The notes: generated from the sequence alone by a model not told the origin. A stretch of 30,737 nt of DNA from RGIG8244 sp045592785 (GCA_045592785.1 JAZNVL010000049.1:1-30737); one strand, 5' to 3'. Shown: positions 1 through 6,508, numbered from the stretch's first letter. Made by a program: numbers and translations.

Positions 1-306
1 ATGAAACGCAATCCGTGGACCAACGAATTGATTGCCATCTGGAACGATCATGATCCCCGCTGGGGCGTGGCGTATCAGGAAGGTTCCTGGGGACGCACCC
101 CGCTGGTGATGGCGTACAGTAAGGACGAAGGCAAGACCTGGTACGGTCACACGCTTCTGGAAAGCGAACCGAACCGGGGATATTGTTACATCGCCATACT
201 GTTCTCTGCGCAGTGGAAGGATCACGTTCTTCTGGAATACTGCTGGGGTGCGAACCACGGGGTATTGAATTCCTGCAAAGTGAACTTTGTCAAATTGAAA
301 GACTGA
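1..306 (+). CDS. Sialidase/BNR-repeat-like protein, C-terminal part
   Basis: The reading frame runs from the window edge to a TGA at 304-306, about 101 residues. It contains SKDEGKTW, which fits the Asp-box (S-x-D-x-G-x-x-W) of sialidase and BNR-repeat beta-propellers, followed by two hydrophobic beta-strand-like segments as expected for the last blade. The frame begins with ATG at base 1, but sialidase-family proteins are usually several hundred residues long, so this is most likely the end of a gene that starts outside the window. A role in cleaving sialic acid or another terminal sugar is inferred from this one motif and from the glycan-degrading genes at 19.7-29.2 kb. No catalytic residues lie in the visible part. 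Confidence 0.6.
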   Translation: MKRNPWTNELIAIWNDHDPRWGVAYQEGSWGRTPLVMAYSKDEGKTWYGHTLLESEPNRGYCYIAILFSAQWKDHVLLEYCWGANHGVLNSCKVNFVKLKD

Positions 307-341
307 TCCGTAAAAATTTCGTTTTTTTTTCGAATGGGGTA

Positions 342-370
342 TTGCTTTTTTTCAATTTATGCAGTATAAT
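342..370 (+). promoter_or_regulatory. Promoter upstream of prepilin gene 1
   Basis: A TTGCTT box at 342-347 is followed after 17 bases by a perfect TATAAT at 365-370, in an A/T-rich stretch after the sialidase-like gene. It lies just before the duplicated start region of the prepilin at 468. Confidence 0.6.
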
Positions 371-382
371 TATTCTATACAA

Positions 383-493
383 GATCGAACTGACAGAAAG
401 AAAAGGAACATTATGAAAAATAACAAAATTTTACGTTGATCGAACGGACAAAAAGAAAAGGAACATTATGAAAAACAAACGGAATTTTACGTT
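383..493 (+). repeat. Tandem duplication of a prepilin translation start
   Basis: Two units of 55 and 56 bp lie head to tail (383-437 and 438-493), and a third GATCGAAC begins at 494. Each unit holds the ribosome-binding site AAAAGGAAC, an ATG (413 and 468) and the codons leading to FTLIE. Unit 1 lacks one base relative to unit 2, so its ATG opens only a nine-codon frame ending in TGA at 437-439 (MKNNKILR). Restoring that base would give MKNNKNFTLIE. The real gene starts in unit 2. Unit 1 is either a decayed start or a short upstream ORF. Confidence 0.8.
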
Positions 494-1409
494 GATCGAA
501 CTTCTGGCCGTTACTTCACATTTCTGCTGTGATTGGCTGCCGGGACTGAAAAAAAGCAAGGGAAAGAGAATGTTTTCTTCACCTGCTCGTGAGCAGGTGA
601 AGCTGTACAGCTTCACCTTAATAGAGCTTCTCGTGGTGATCGCCATCATCGCTGTTCTTGCGGGTATGCTGCTGCCTGCATTGAGCAAGGCGAAGAATAC
701 AGCAAAAATCACACAATGTACGGCAAACTTGAAGACCATGTACTCGTTTGCCCTCTCTTACTCACAGAACAACGATGACTGGCAGGTTCTCACACGCGCC
801 GGGGGGATAAAGGATGACCGGATGCATTATTCCGGCATTATTATCTGGCTTGATGCTTTGATCCTGGAATCCCCGGATGAAAAGAAATGTCCATCCAACA
901 AAAAATTTGATTCCCTGCCTCTCAAATGGTTCCAGTGTCCGGATGGCTTCGGTTACCATCGTGCCTCCAATTCGGGTTGGATCAGTTACATGGCGACGAA
1001 TACCCAAACTGTGATCTCGTTTTATGCCGCCGAAAACGCGCCGGATCATCCCAATAATTATGCAAAACGGTACGGGCACAAGGTGACAAAAATGACCAGG
1101 ATGAAACGGGCGTCCCACTATCCTGCGTTTATGGACGGATGCGATTCCTCCGGCAACTACGGCTATGCATTCTGCGGAACGCTTGATCCCGGCGGAACAA
1201 ATAAAGCGAATTACAACCCCTATGGTCAGTCCCTGCTGGATTACACTACCCGTGACCGTATTTACGGCAGACACAACAAAAAATCAAACATGGTCTTTTT
1301 CGACGGACATGTTGCTTCCGGTGTCAGCCGCATCATCAAGGCGGATATGTATGAAGATGCGAAAAAAGCGAAGGGTATATTCCGTCCTTATTACTACGGA
1401 TGGAATTGA
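468..1409 (+). CDS. Prepilin-type protein with H-x9-DG tail and interrupted N-terminus
   Basis: The 313-residue protein starts at ATG 468 behind AAAAGGAAC. It has two FTLIELL motifs, at residues 7-13 and 49-55. Only the second runs into a full hydrophobic helix (VVIAIIAVLAGMLLPAL), so a working type IV pilin-like signal must use that site. Residues 14-48 come from the 114-bp cassette described separately. The C-terminal part contains H-NKKSNMVFF-DG, matching the prepilin-associated H-x9-DG domain found in Planctomycetes and Lentisphaerota. Family members are secreted pseudopilin-like proteins that depend on prepilin peptidase; their function is mostly unknown. The residue before F is Asn at the first site and Ser at the second, not the usual Gly. 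Translation could alternatively start at the internal ATG 570. Confidence 0.85.
   Translation: MKNKRNFTLIELLAVTSHFCCDWLPGLKKSKGKRMFSSPAREQVKLYSFTLIELLVVIAIIAVLAGMLLPALSKAKNTAKITQCTANLKTMYSFALSYSQNNDDWQVLTRAGGIKDDRMHYSGIIIWLDALILESPDEKKCPSNKKFDSLPLKWFQCPDGFGYHRASNSGWISYMATNTQTVISFYAAENAPDHPNNYAKRYGHKVTKMTRMKRASHYPAFMDGCDSSGNYGYAFCGTLDPGGTNKANYNPYGQSLLDYTTRDRIYGRHNKKSNMVFFDGHVASGVSRIIKADMYEDAKKAKGIFRPYYYGWN
509..622 (+). repeat. Palindromic in-frame cassette, copy 1
   Basis: This 114-bp block matches 3232-3345 at 113 of 114 positions; the one difference is T530 against G3253. It lies in frame between two FTLIELL-coding stretches. It contains an inverted repeat at 578-601 (11-bp arms around GT) and an overlapping perfect 22-bp palindrome at 596-617. 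It carries AAGGGAAAGAGA followed by ATG at 570. The codons flanking the two copies differ at synonymous positions, so the block has a more recent shared history than its surroundings. No transposase is present, so any movement would need a factor supplied in trans. Confidence 0.85.
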
Positions 1410-1421
1410 TATCCAACAGAT

Positions 1422-1630
1422 TCAACCGCCGATGACCGCATCCCGTGCCATCTGATAGATCTTGGTTTCCCGGGTGGGACATCTTCCATCGGTATCTGCC
1501 CACGCCTGTTTGAGGTTTTCCGAGTAGAGATCGTAAGTGAATCCGGCAGTCATGGTGAAAAGATGGCGGATGGTGATGGGATTCCGGGCGTAAGCAGATC
1601 ATCCAGAAACTGATCGAATTGGCGAAACAT
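1422..1630 (-). pseudogene. Internally deleted remnant of a class C beta-lactamase-like serine hydrolase
   Basis: Reading the minus strand from ATG 1630 gives MFRQFDQFLDDLLTPGIP, close to the first 18 residues of the intact hydrolase next door (MFHEIDQFLDSFLTMEIP). The similarity then jumps, with a frame change, to the segment matching residues 106-143 of that protein (ITIRHLFTMTAGFTYDLYSE onward), and ends at a TGA at 1422-1424. The frame from the ATG itself stops soon after the junction. The catalytic SxxK region is missing, so the remnant cannot be an active enzyme. It lies between prepilin 1 and the intact gene in the same orientation as that gene, which suggests a decayed tandem duplicate. 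Confidence 0.8.
1468..1577. repeat. Direct repeat shared with 2348-2457
   Basis: These 110 bases match 2348-2457 with a single difference (position 1515), while sequence on either side diverges quickly. The repeat is the part of the hydrolase remnant that still matches the intact gene at DNA level. The remnant's N-terminal part matches only loosely, so the block was copied or converted recently, or the deletion brought together parts of different age. Confidence 0.85.
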
Positions 1631-1659
1631 GATCTTGTCTTCTGTGTGTTACGTTATCT

Positions 1660-2775
1660 TTACCGGTTCAGTCCGGAGAGTGCCTTCCGGACCAGTTGGG
1701 CAAGCTGAATGCGCTGGGTCTGGACCGTACTGTTTCTCACATGCTGGGCATAATAGAACGTGAAGTCGTGGACCGGGTCCACCGCCAGAAATGCGCCCGC
1801 CGCACCGCCCCAGCCGTAATCCGTCACACCGTTCTGCACGGGGTCCATGGCACACCGTACGCCCAGACCGTAGGCATAATTGGGGGGCAGCCAGGTCTCC
1901 ATATCGGACGGCAGCTGCGGTGTGGTCATCACGGCGATCGTCTCCGGCTTGATCACGCCTTCTTTCTTCCGCAGGGCTTCCAGAAAACGCAGGTAATCCT
2001 CCACCGTTGACACACAGCCTGCCCCGCCGCTGGCGTATTCCGTGCCCAGACGGTACGGACAGTACCTGTCGGTGGGAGAAAACGCGGTCAGCTCCAAACG
2101 TTTCCGTCCGGTGGGCTGTCCGGCGTCGGTGTATTGCGCGCAGACGGTATTGTATTCTTCCACAGGGAGCAGGAAGGTACTCTGTGTCATCCCCAGGGGT
2201 TCAAAGATATTCTGCCGCACATATTCCTCGAACTTCATGCCGGAAAGAACTTCCACCAACGCCGCAAGAACGTCATGACACAAACTGTAATTCCACGCCG
2301 TGCCCGGTTCGAAGGCAAGCGGGTCTTTCGCCAGATATTTCATGGTCTCCCGGGTGGGACATCTTCCATCGGTATCTGCCCACGCCTGTTTGAGATTTTC
2401 CGAGTAGAGATCGTAAGTGAATCCGGCAGTCATGGTGAAAAGATGGCGGATGGTGATACGATTCTGTGCGGGGCGGATCCCATCCGGGGTATTGACCGTC
2501 ATTTCCGCGAATTCCGGCATGTAATCGGCGAGGAGATCATCCAGCTGATAAAGCCCCTTTTCCCACAGCTGCAATGCCGCACACACCGTGAATACTTTGG
2601 AACAGGAATAGATGTTATATCGTTCACTTCCGTTCATGGGGATCCTGTTTTCGATATCGGAAAACCCGTTAATACGGCGGTATACTTCTTTTCCGTGATG
2701 GAGAACGCGGAAATCATATCCGGGGATCTCCATGGTGAGAAAACTGTCTAAAAACTGGTCGATTTCGTGAAACAT
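1660..2775 (-). CDS. Serine hydrolase, class C beta-lactamase / esterase family
   Basis: The 371-residue protein fits the beta-lactamase-related serine hydrolase fold. The nucleophile motif S-x-x-K is S57-C-S-K60 in the context NIYSCSK, and the segment WNYSLCHDVL around residue 161 is where the family's Y-x-N motif lies. YGWGGAAG near the C-terminus takes the place of the K/H-x-G motif. The family hydrolyses esters, amides or D-amino-acid peptides, and the substrate here cannot be told. There is no clear signal peptide, so the protein is probably cytoplasmic. The start at 2775 has AAAGG upstream on the minus strand. A near-identical partial copy lies just downstream at 1422-1630. The gene diverges from prepilin 2. 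Confidence 0.85.
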   Translation of the reverse strand: MFHEIDQFLDSFLTMEIPGYDFRVLHHGKEVYRRINGFSDIENRIPMNGSERYNIYSCSKVFTVCAALQLWEKGLYQLDDLLADYMPEFAEMTVNTPDGIRPAQNRITIRHLFTMTAGFTYDLYSENLKQAWADTDGRCPTRETMKYLAKDPLAFEPGTAWNYSLCHDVLAALVEVLSGMKFEEYVRQNIFEPLGMTQSTFLLPVEEYNTVCAQYTDAGQPTGRKRLELTAFSPTDRYCPYRLGTEYASGGAGCVSTVEDYLRFLEALRKKEGVIKPETIAVMTTPQLPSDMETWLPPNYAYGLGVRCAMDPVQNGVTDYGWGGAAGAFLAVDPVHDFTFYYAQHVRNSTVQTQRIQLAQLVRKALSGLNR

Positions 2776-2805
2776 GATTACACCTTTCTGTTTTGTTTTC
2801 CGGAT

Positions 2806-2833
2806 ACTCTACACCGTTTTGCAGGAATATCAA
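2806..2833 (-). promoter_or_regulatory. Promoter for the serine hydrolase
   Basis: On the minus strand TTGATA (2833-2828) is followed after 16 bases by TAGAGT (2811-2806), about 30 bases before the hydrolase start. It is divergent from the promoter at 2864. Confidence 0.45.
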
Positions 2834-2863
2834 CTTTTTTTTCATTTTTTTTGCGGCAAACTA

Positions 2864-2891
2864 TTGACATTTCCTGAATTTTGCGTATAGT
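2864..2891 (+). promoter_or_regulatory. Consensus-like promoter opening a roughly 270-bp leader
   Basis: TTGACA at 2864-2869 is followed after 16 bases by TATAGT at 2886-2891. It lies nearly 300 bp before prepilin 2 and upstream of the 10-bp repeat arrays, so its transcript would begin with a long non-coding leader. At 2967-2990 TGGACC and GGTCCA could pair within that leader. I see no convincing ORF in 2892-3130. Confidence 0.6.
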
Positions 2892-3010
2892 ATGATAAGA
2901 CGGACTGCAATATTATTATTTCAAAAACGAGGAACTGCAGAATTCGGGAAGCATTGATAAAGCAACACTGGACCATGTGTAGGGCGGGGTCCAACTGCTT
3001 CTCGCCATGG

Positions 3011-3100
3011 ACGGACAGCAACGGACAATAACGGACAGGAACGAACAAGAGTATAACACCTCCGTACCAATCCGTACTCATCCGTACCGATCCGTACTTT
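3011..3100 (+). repeat. Opposed 10-bp-period arrays (ACGGACA and TCCGTAC), copy 1
   Basis: ACGGACA begins at 3011, 3021 and 3031, with a degenerate ACGAACA at 3041. TCCGTAC begins at 3061, 3071, 3081 and 3091. All eight fall exactly on a 10-bp grid. The shared core ACGGA appears directly in the first array and inverted in the second, so the two can pair in RNA or single-stranded DNA, and in duplex DNA all cores face nearly the same side of the helix. The 3' end runs directly into the promoter at 3132. A second copy with one fewer forward unit lies at 30447-30526. Confidence 0.85.
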
Positions 3101-3131
3101 CCATTTTTTTGTGTTTTTTTTAACACTGCTA

Positions 3132-3159
3132 TTGTTTTTTTGTAAAAAACGAGTATAAT
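3132..3159 (+). promoter_or_regulatory. Promoter of prepilin gene 2
   Basis: TTGTTT (3132-3137), a 16-base spacer and a perfect TATAAT (3154-3159) lie 25 bases before the ATG at 3185. The same promoter, with the same spacing, occurs at 30559-30586. Confidence 0.7.
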
Positions 3160-3184
3160 ATATAAAAAAACACAAGGAGTAAAT

Positions 3185-4093
3185 ATGAAAAACAAAAAAA
3201 CACACAAATTCACCCTGATCGAACTGCTGGTCGTTACTTCACATTTCTGCTGGGATTGGCTGCCGGGACTGAAAAAAAGCAAGGGAAAGAGAATGTTTTC
3301 TTCACCTGCTCGTGAGCAGGTGAAGCTGTACAGCTTCACCTTAATTGAACTCCTCGTTGTCATCGCCATCATCGCCATCCTTGCCTCCATGCTGCTGCCC
3401 GCTTTGAGCAATATGAAAGGGAAGTCCCGCTCCATACAGTGTCTCAACAATCAGAAACAGATCTACCTCTATACGGTGCAGTACGCCAATGATTACGCCG
3501 ACTGGTTCATCCCCAACCAAATGCCGTATACTGCCGCCGGGATCAATGCCTCCGGCACCCAATTCGCATTCCCCATGTTCTATGTCAATAACTACAAAAT
3601 GGACTATTCCCTGTTGGTCTGCCCGGATGCGATCAAGCCCCGGCACTGGAAAAAGACAAAGACCATGCCCACGCCGCCGACATCCAACAATAATACCATT
3701 TACTACCGGGAATTATCCATCGGCATGAATACCACATTCCGGTATAACCGGACTCTCAACAATACCTTCTACACCAACAAACATACAACGCTGGGCAGAA
3801 CCGTAAAACCCGGATTCACCATCCATTCGAATGATACCGGCAATGTGGCAGGTCTGGGGTATACATCTTCCATAGACACCGCGGGGCTGGCAGTCAATGT
3901 TCTGAACCGGCATGAACGGATGTTTGTGGCAGTCTTCACGTTTCTGGATGGATCCGGCAGAGCATGGAAATTCCCCTTCAGCGCAAAAGATCCCAACGCA
4001 AAGACCTATATGGCGACCGCCAGTTATTTCGGGAATACACGCGGAACCTACGGCACAAAAGGTACAAAAGCAAAGTGGTGGGCGCACCAGTAA
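3185..4093 (+). CDS. Prepilin-type protein with interrupted N-terminus
   Basis: The 302-residue protein starts at ATG 3185 behind AAGGAG. FTLIELL occurs at residues 9-15 and again at 51-57. Only the second copy continues into the hydrophobic helix VVIAIIAILASMLLPAL, so it is the likely functional pseudopilin signal. Residues 16-50 are the cassette also found in prepilin 1. After the helix the sequence resembles secreted Lentisphaerota pseudopilins (SRSIQCLNNQKQIYLYT). No exact H-x9-DG is present; the nearest match is H-x11-DG in RHERMFVAVFTFLDG. The residues before F are Lys (site 1) and Ser (site 2). The gene converges on xseA with a 13-base gap. Another possible start is the cassette ATG at 3293. 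Confidence 0.85.
   Translation: MKNKKTHKFTLIELLVVTSHFCWDWLPGLKKSKGKRMFSSPAREQVKLYSFTLIELLVVIAIIAILASMLLPALSNMKGKSRSIQCLNNQKQIYLYTVQYANDYADWFIPNQMPYTAAGINASGTQFAFPMFYVNNYKMDYSLLVCPDAIKPRHWKKTKTMPTPPTSNNNTIYYRELSIGMNTTFRYNRTLNNTFYTNKHTTLGRTVKPGFTIHSNDTGNVAGLGYTSSIDTAGLAVNVLNRHERMFVAVFTFLDGSGRAWKFPFSAKDPNAKTYMATASYFGNTRGTYGTKGTKAKWWAHQ
3232..3345 (+). repeat. Palindromic in-frame cassette, copy 2
   Basis: This is the second copy of the 114-bp block at 509-622. The inverted repeat with 11-bp arms lies at 3301-3324 and the 22-bp palindrome at 3319-3340. The internal ATG is at 3293, in frame with the pilin helix, and is preceded by AAGGGAAAGAGA. The flanking FTLIELL codons differ from those of copy 1 (for example CTGATCGAACTG against TTGATCGAACTT). 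Confidence 0.85.
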
Positions 4094-4106
4094 GCCGCCG
4101 GCCGGC

Positions 4107-5303
4107 TCAATCCACCGTGACCCGGATCTTTCCTTTGGCAAGACGGGCGGAAAGATGTTCCCCCTGCGCCACATCATCGGGCATTCGCACCGCCTGACCC
4201 GCATCGTTGGTCAGAATAGCGTATCCGCGGTTCAGCACACCGTATGGACTGCACGCTTTCATCATACTCTTTGCATGATCCAGACGGAGTTGTGCGCGTT
4301 CAGCGGCAGCCGTGAGCAGGGAATCGGCATCGGACATCAACATATCGATGCGCTGGCTCCGTTCGTCAAGCTGATAGCCCAGATCCAGAAACGCACGGGA
4401 ACGGCAGACGGAATCCAGTCTGGATTGCGCCCGTTCCGCATATAACGATAAGGCGGAACGCATCCGGATCCGGCAGGATTCCAGATCATGAAGGATCGCC
4501 GCTTCCTCCGGGATCAGCATTTCCGCCGCGCCGGAGGGCGTAGGCGCACGCAGATCCGCCGCAAAGTCCGCGATCGTGAAGTCGATCTCGTGTCCCACCG
4601 CACTGATGACCGGAATATGACTTTCCGCGATGGCACGCGCCAACACTTCTTCATTGAAGGGCCACAAATCTTCCAGCGAACCGCCACCACGGGTGAGCAC
4701 GATCACATCCACACAGTCCGTACGGTTGAAGAATCGGACCGCACGGGCAAGTTTCTGTTCCGCCCCTGCGCCCTGCACTGCCGCCGGGCAAACCTTGATA
4801 TGCAATCCGGCAAACCGGCTCCGGACGATCCGGATAAAGTCTTTCAGAGCAGCCCCGGAAGGAGAACTGATGACCCCGATCCGTTGCGGCAGAAAGGGGA
4901 TGGGCTTCTTCCGTGCGGAGTCGAACATACCTTCGGCGGCAAGACGCTGTTTGAGTTCTTCGAAACGCATTTGCAGTTCACCCAGACCGAAGGGCCGGAT
5001 ATTTTTGATACTGAACTGATATTCACCACGGGGCGCATAGACCGTGAGACGTCCGTATGCCTCGATCTTCATCCCTTCGCGCAAACCCAGATTCCGGCAG
5101 ACCGATGCTCCGTTGAAGTATACCGTTTTGATCTGACTGGACGCATCTTTCAAGGTCAGATAGACATGACCGGAACGGTGGATCGTCAGGTTCCCCGTCT
5201 CTCCGGAGATCCAGAAGGGAAGAAATGATCCTTCCAGTGCATCCCGGACCATGGCGTTCACATCGGAAACGCTGAAAACGGGAGGCGGGACAGTCTCATT
5301 CAT
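4107..5303 (-). CDS. xseA: Exodeoxyribonuclease VII large subunit
   Basis: The 398-residue protein is the large subunit of exonuclease VII, which degrades single-stranded DNA to oligonucleotides in repair and recombination. An N-terminal OB-fold occupies about residues 8-105 (HVYLTLKDASSQIKTVYFNG). The catalytic domain shows GVISSPSGAALKDF (143-156), LTRGGGSLEDLWPFNEE (203-219), SAVGHEIDFTIADFAADLRA (234-253) and PTPSGAAE. A helical region follows, with RGYAIL near the end. It is slightly shorter than the E. coli protein, mainly in the helical part. Its start overlaps the end of the DUF502 gene by 8 bases, so the two are probably translationally coupled. The small subunit gene xseB is not adjacent. 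Confidence 0.96.
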   Translation of the reverse strand: MNETVPPPVFSVSDVNAMVRDALEGSFLPFWISGETGNLTIHRSGHVYLTLKDASSQIKTVYFNGASVCRNLGLREGMKIEAYGRLTVYAPRGEYQFSIKNIRPFGLGELQMRFEELKQRLAAEGMFDSARKKPIPFLPQRIGVISSPSGAALKDFIRIVRSRFAGLHIKVCPAAVQGAGAEQKLARAVRFFNRTDCVDVIVLTRGGGSLEDLWPFNEEVLARAIAESHIPVISAVGHEIDFTIADFAADLRAPTPSGAAEMLIPEEAAILHDLESCRIRMRSALSLYAERAQSRLDSVCRSRAFLDLGYQLDERSQRIDMLMSDADSLLTAAAERAQLRLDHAKSMMKACSPYGVLNRGYAILTNDAGQAVRMPDDVAQGEHLSARLAKGKIRVTVD

Positions 5304-6021
5304 GATCGTCCCCGGCGGGTTTCGGCTTATCCGGCAGAACGGCGCCGCAACTGACGATCAGACGCATGGCATCGGAAACGGACATATCCAGGAACTGACA
5401 GTCTTCCCGGGGGACATACATCAGGAATCCGCTTGTGGGGTTGGGCGTGGTCGGCATGAACACACTGACCAGCGGACGGTTCAGTTTCTCCGTCACTTCA
5501 AAAGGTTCTTTGTTCTCACTGGTGAGAAATCCGATGGCATACACGCCCTTCCGCGGATATTCAAAGAGTACAACCTGCCGGAACATGTTTCCTTTTTTCG
5601 ATGACCAGAGTGCATCTCCGATCTGTTTGCATGTGGTATAAATGAAATTGATGATGGGTAATTTCAGAAGCAGATACTCCATCACAGAAATCAAACGGCG
5701 TCCCAATGCGATCTTGGTCAGCAGACCGATGAGAAACAAAATAACACAGACAAGAATCAGAGAAACGATACGAACGATATGGCTGATCCAGAAAAGCGAC
5801 AGCCAATCCGGGATCTTTTCCGGGGGAATCGCCTGAATGGCGGGTTCCGTCCAGCCAGTCAGCAGGGAATACAAACTCCACCCGCACCAGAGAGAAAGAA
5901 AAATGGGGATCACAACCAGTATACCGGTAAGCACAGAAGACTGGATAATGGAACCCAACGATTGTTTCTTCTTCAATCCCTTGAGGGATTCCATTGTCTG
6001 ATTGGTATTATAATGTTCCAT
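5296..6021 (-). CDS. DUF502 family membrane protein
   Basis: A DUF502 protein of about 241 residues with two predicted membrane helices near the N-terminus (SSVLTGILVVIPIFLSLW and IVSLILVCVILFLIGLL), separated by a short loop with TEPAIQAIPPE. A soluble region with the family's LPIINFIYTTCKQIGDAL and VVLFEYPRKGVYAIGFLT segments follows, then VFMPTTPNPTSGFLMYVP. The biochemical role of the family is not settled. I chose ATG 6021 because a GGAGG lies 12 bases upstream and the gene then begins 8 bases after the ybeY stop. A TTG at 6054 would overlap ybeY and is less likely. Confidence 0.9.
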   Translation of the reverse strand: MEHYNTNQTMESLKGLKKKQSLGSIIQSSVLTGILVVIPIFLSLWCGWSLYSLLTGWTEPAIQAIPPEKIPDWLSLFWISHIVRIVSLILVCVILFLIGLLTKIALGRRLISVMEYLLLKLPIINFIYTTCKQIGDALWSSKKGNMFRQVVLFEYPRKGVYAIGFLTSENKEPFEVTEKLNRPLVSVFMPTTPNPTSGFLMYVPREDCQFLDMSVSDAMRLIVSCGAVLPDKPKPAGDDHE

Positions 6022-6028
6022 ACGCCCG

Positions 6029-6508
6029 TCATGCCTCCGGGAAAAGTCCGTCAAATTCTTCCGGGATGGCAGACATCACCCGTTTTTCGGCACGGCGCAT
6101 CTTCCGTTTGAGTTCCGGTTGAAGATCATCATATCCCGCCGCATGAAGAAACCCATGCGCAATATACAACGTCAGTTCACGGGAATAGGGCAGATCGCGT
6201 TTCGCCGCTTCCCGTGCCGCAACATCCGGACAGAGGAACAGCTCCACTTGCGGCGTTTCCGGATCGTCTTCATCCGCCGGCTCACCGCAGGTCCGGTAAT
6301 CAAAACAAATGACATCGGTGGAACCCGTATGTCCGAGAAATGCTTCGTTGATCTCCGCCATTGCTTTGGGCGAAAGAAAAGAAACGGAGGCAGCCGTGAT
6401 CACATCGCCGCCCGCCAGCGCAATGATCGTTTCGATCAGTTTCCTGAGTTTCCGTTTCGGCGGGGCAGGATACGATTTCCCGGCGCGCCACTGACAATGC
6501 AGGATCAT
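6029..6508 (-). CDS. ybeY: Endoribonuclease YbeY
   Basis: A 159-residue YbeY-family metal-dependent RNase involved in 16S rRNA 3'-end maturation and ribosome quality control. The signature H-G-x-L-H-x-x-G-Y-D-H reads HGFLHAAGYDD, with H118 and H122 in place and Asp128 where the third zinc-binding His normally lies. GSTDVICFDY (62-71) matches the conserved TDVLSFP-like strand. The start at 6508 has AAGGAG overlapping the end of the upstream HD gene. The order phoH, HD-phosphodiesterase, ybeY is conserved in many bacteria; era and dgkA, often next, are absent here. Confidence 0.93.
   Translation of the reverse strand: MILHCQWRAGKSYPAPPKRKLRKLIETIIALAGGDVITAASVSFLSPKAMAEINEAFLGHTGSTDVICFDYRTCGEPADEDDPETPQVELFLCPDVAAREAAKRDLPYSRELTLYIAHGFLHAAGYDDLQPELKRKMRRAEKRVMSAIPEEFDGLFPEA

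Noticed and set aside
509..622. Classical insertion sequence or MITE with target duplication
   Set aside because: There is no transposase and no terminal inverted repeats at the block ends. The two FTLIELL stretches flanking it differ at DNA level, so they are not a fresh target-site duplication.
3011..3100. CRISPR array
   Set aside because: Repeats are 7-10 bases with no room for 30-base spacers, half are inverted, and no cas genes are present.
2842..3450. Minus-strand open frame through the array, promoter and cassette of prepilin 2
   Set aside because: It crosses two promoters and repeat arrays, and its similarity to the opposite frame at 431-739 comes only from the shared cassette.
4094..4106. 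Bidirectional terminator between prepilin 2 and xseA
   Set aside because: AGCCG and CGGCT could pair around a 5-base loop, but the stem is short, overlaps a stop codon region and has no U-run on either strand.
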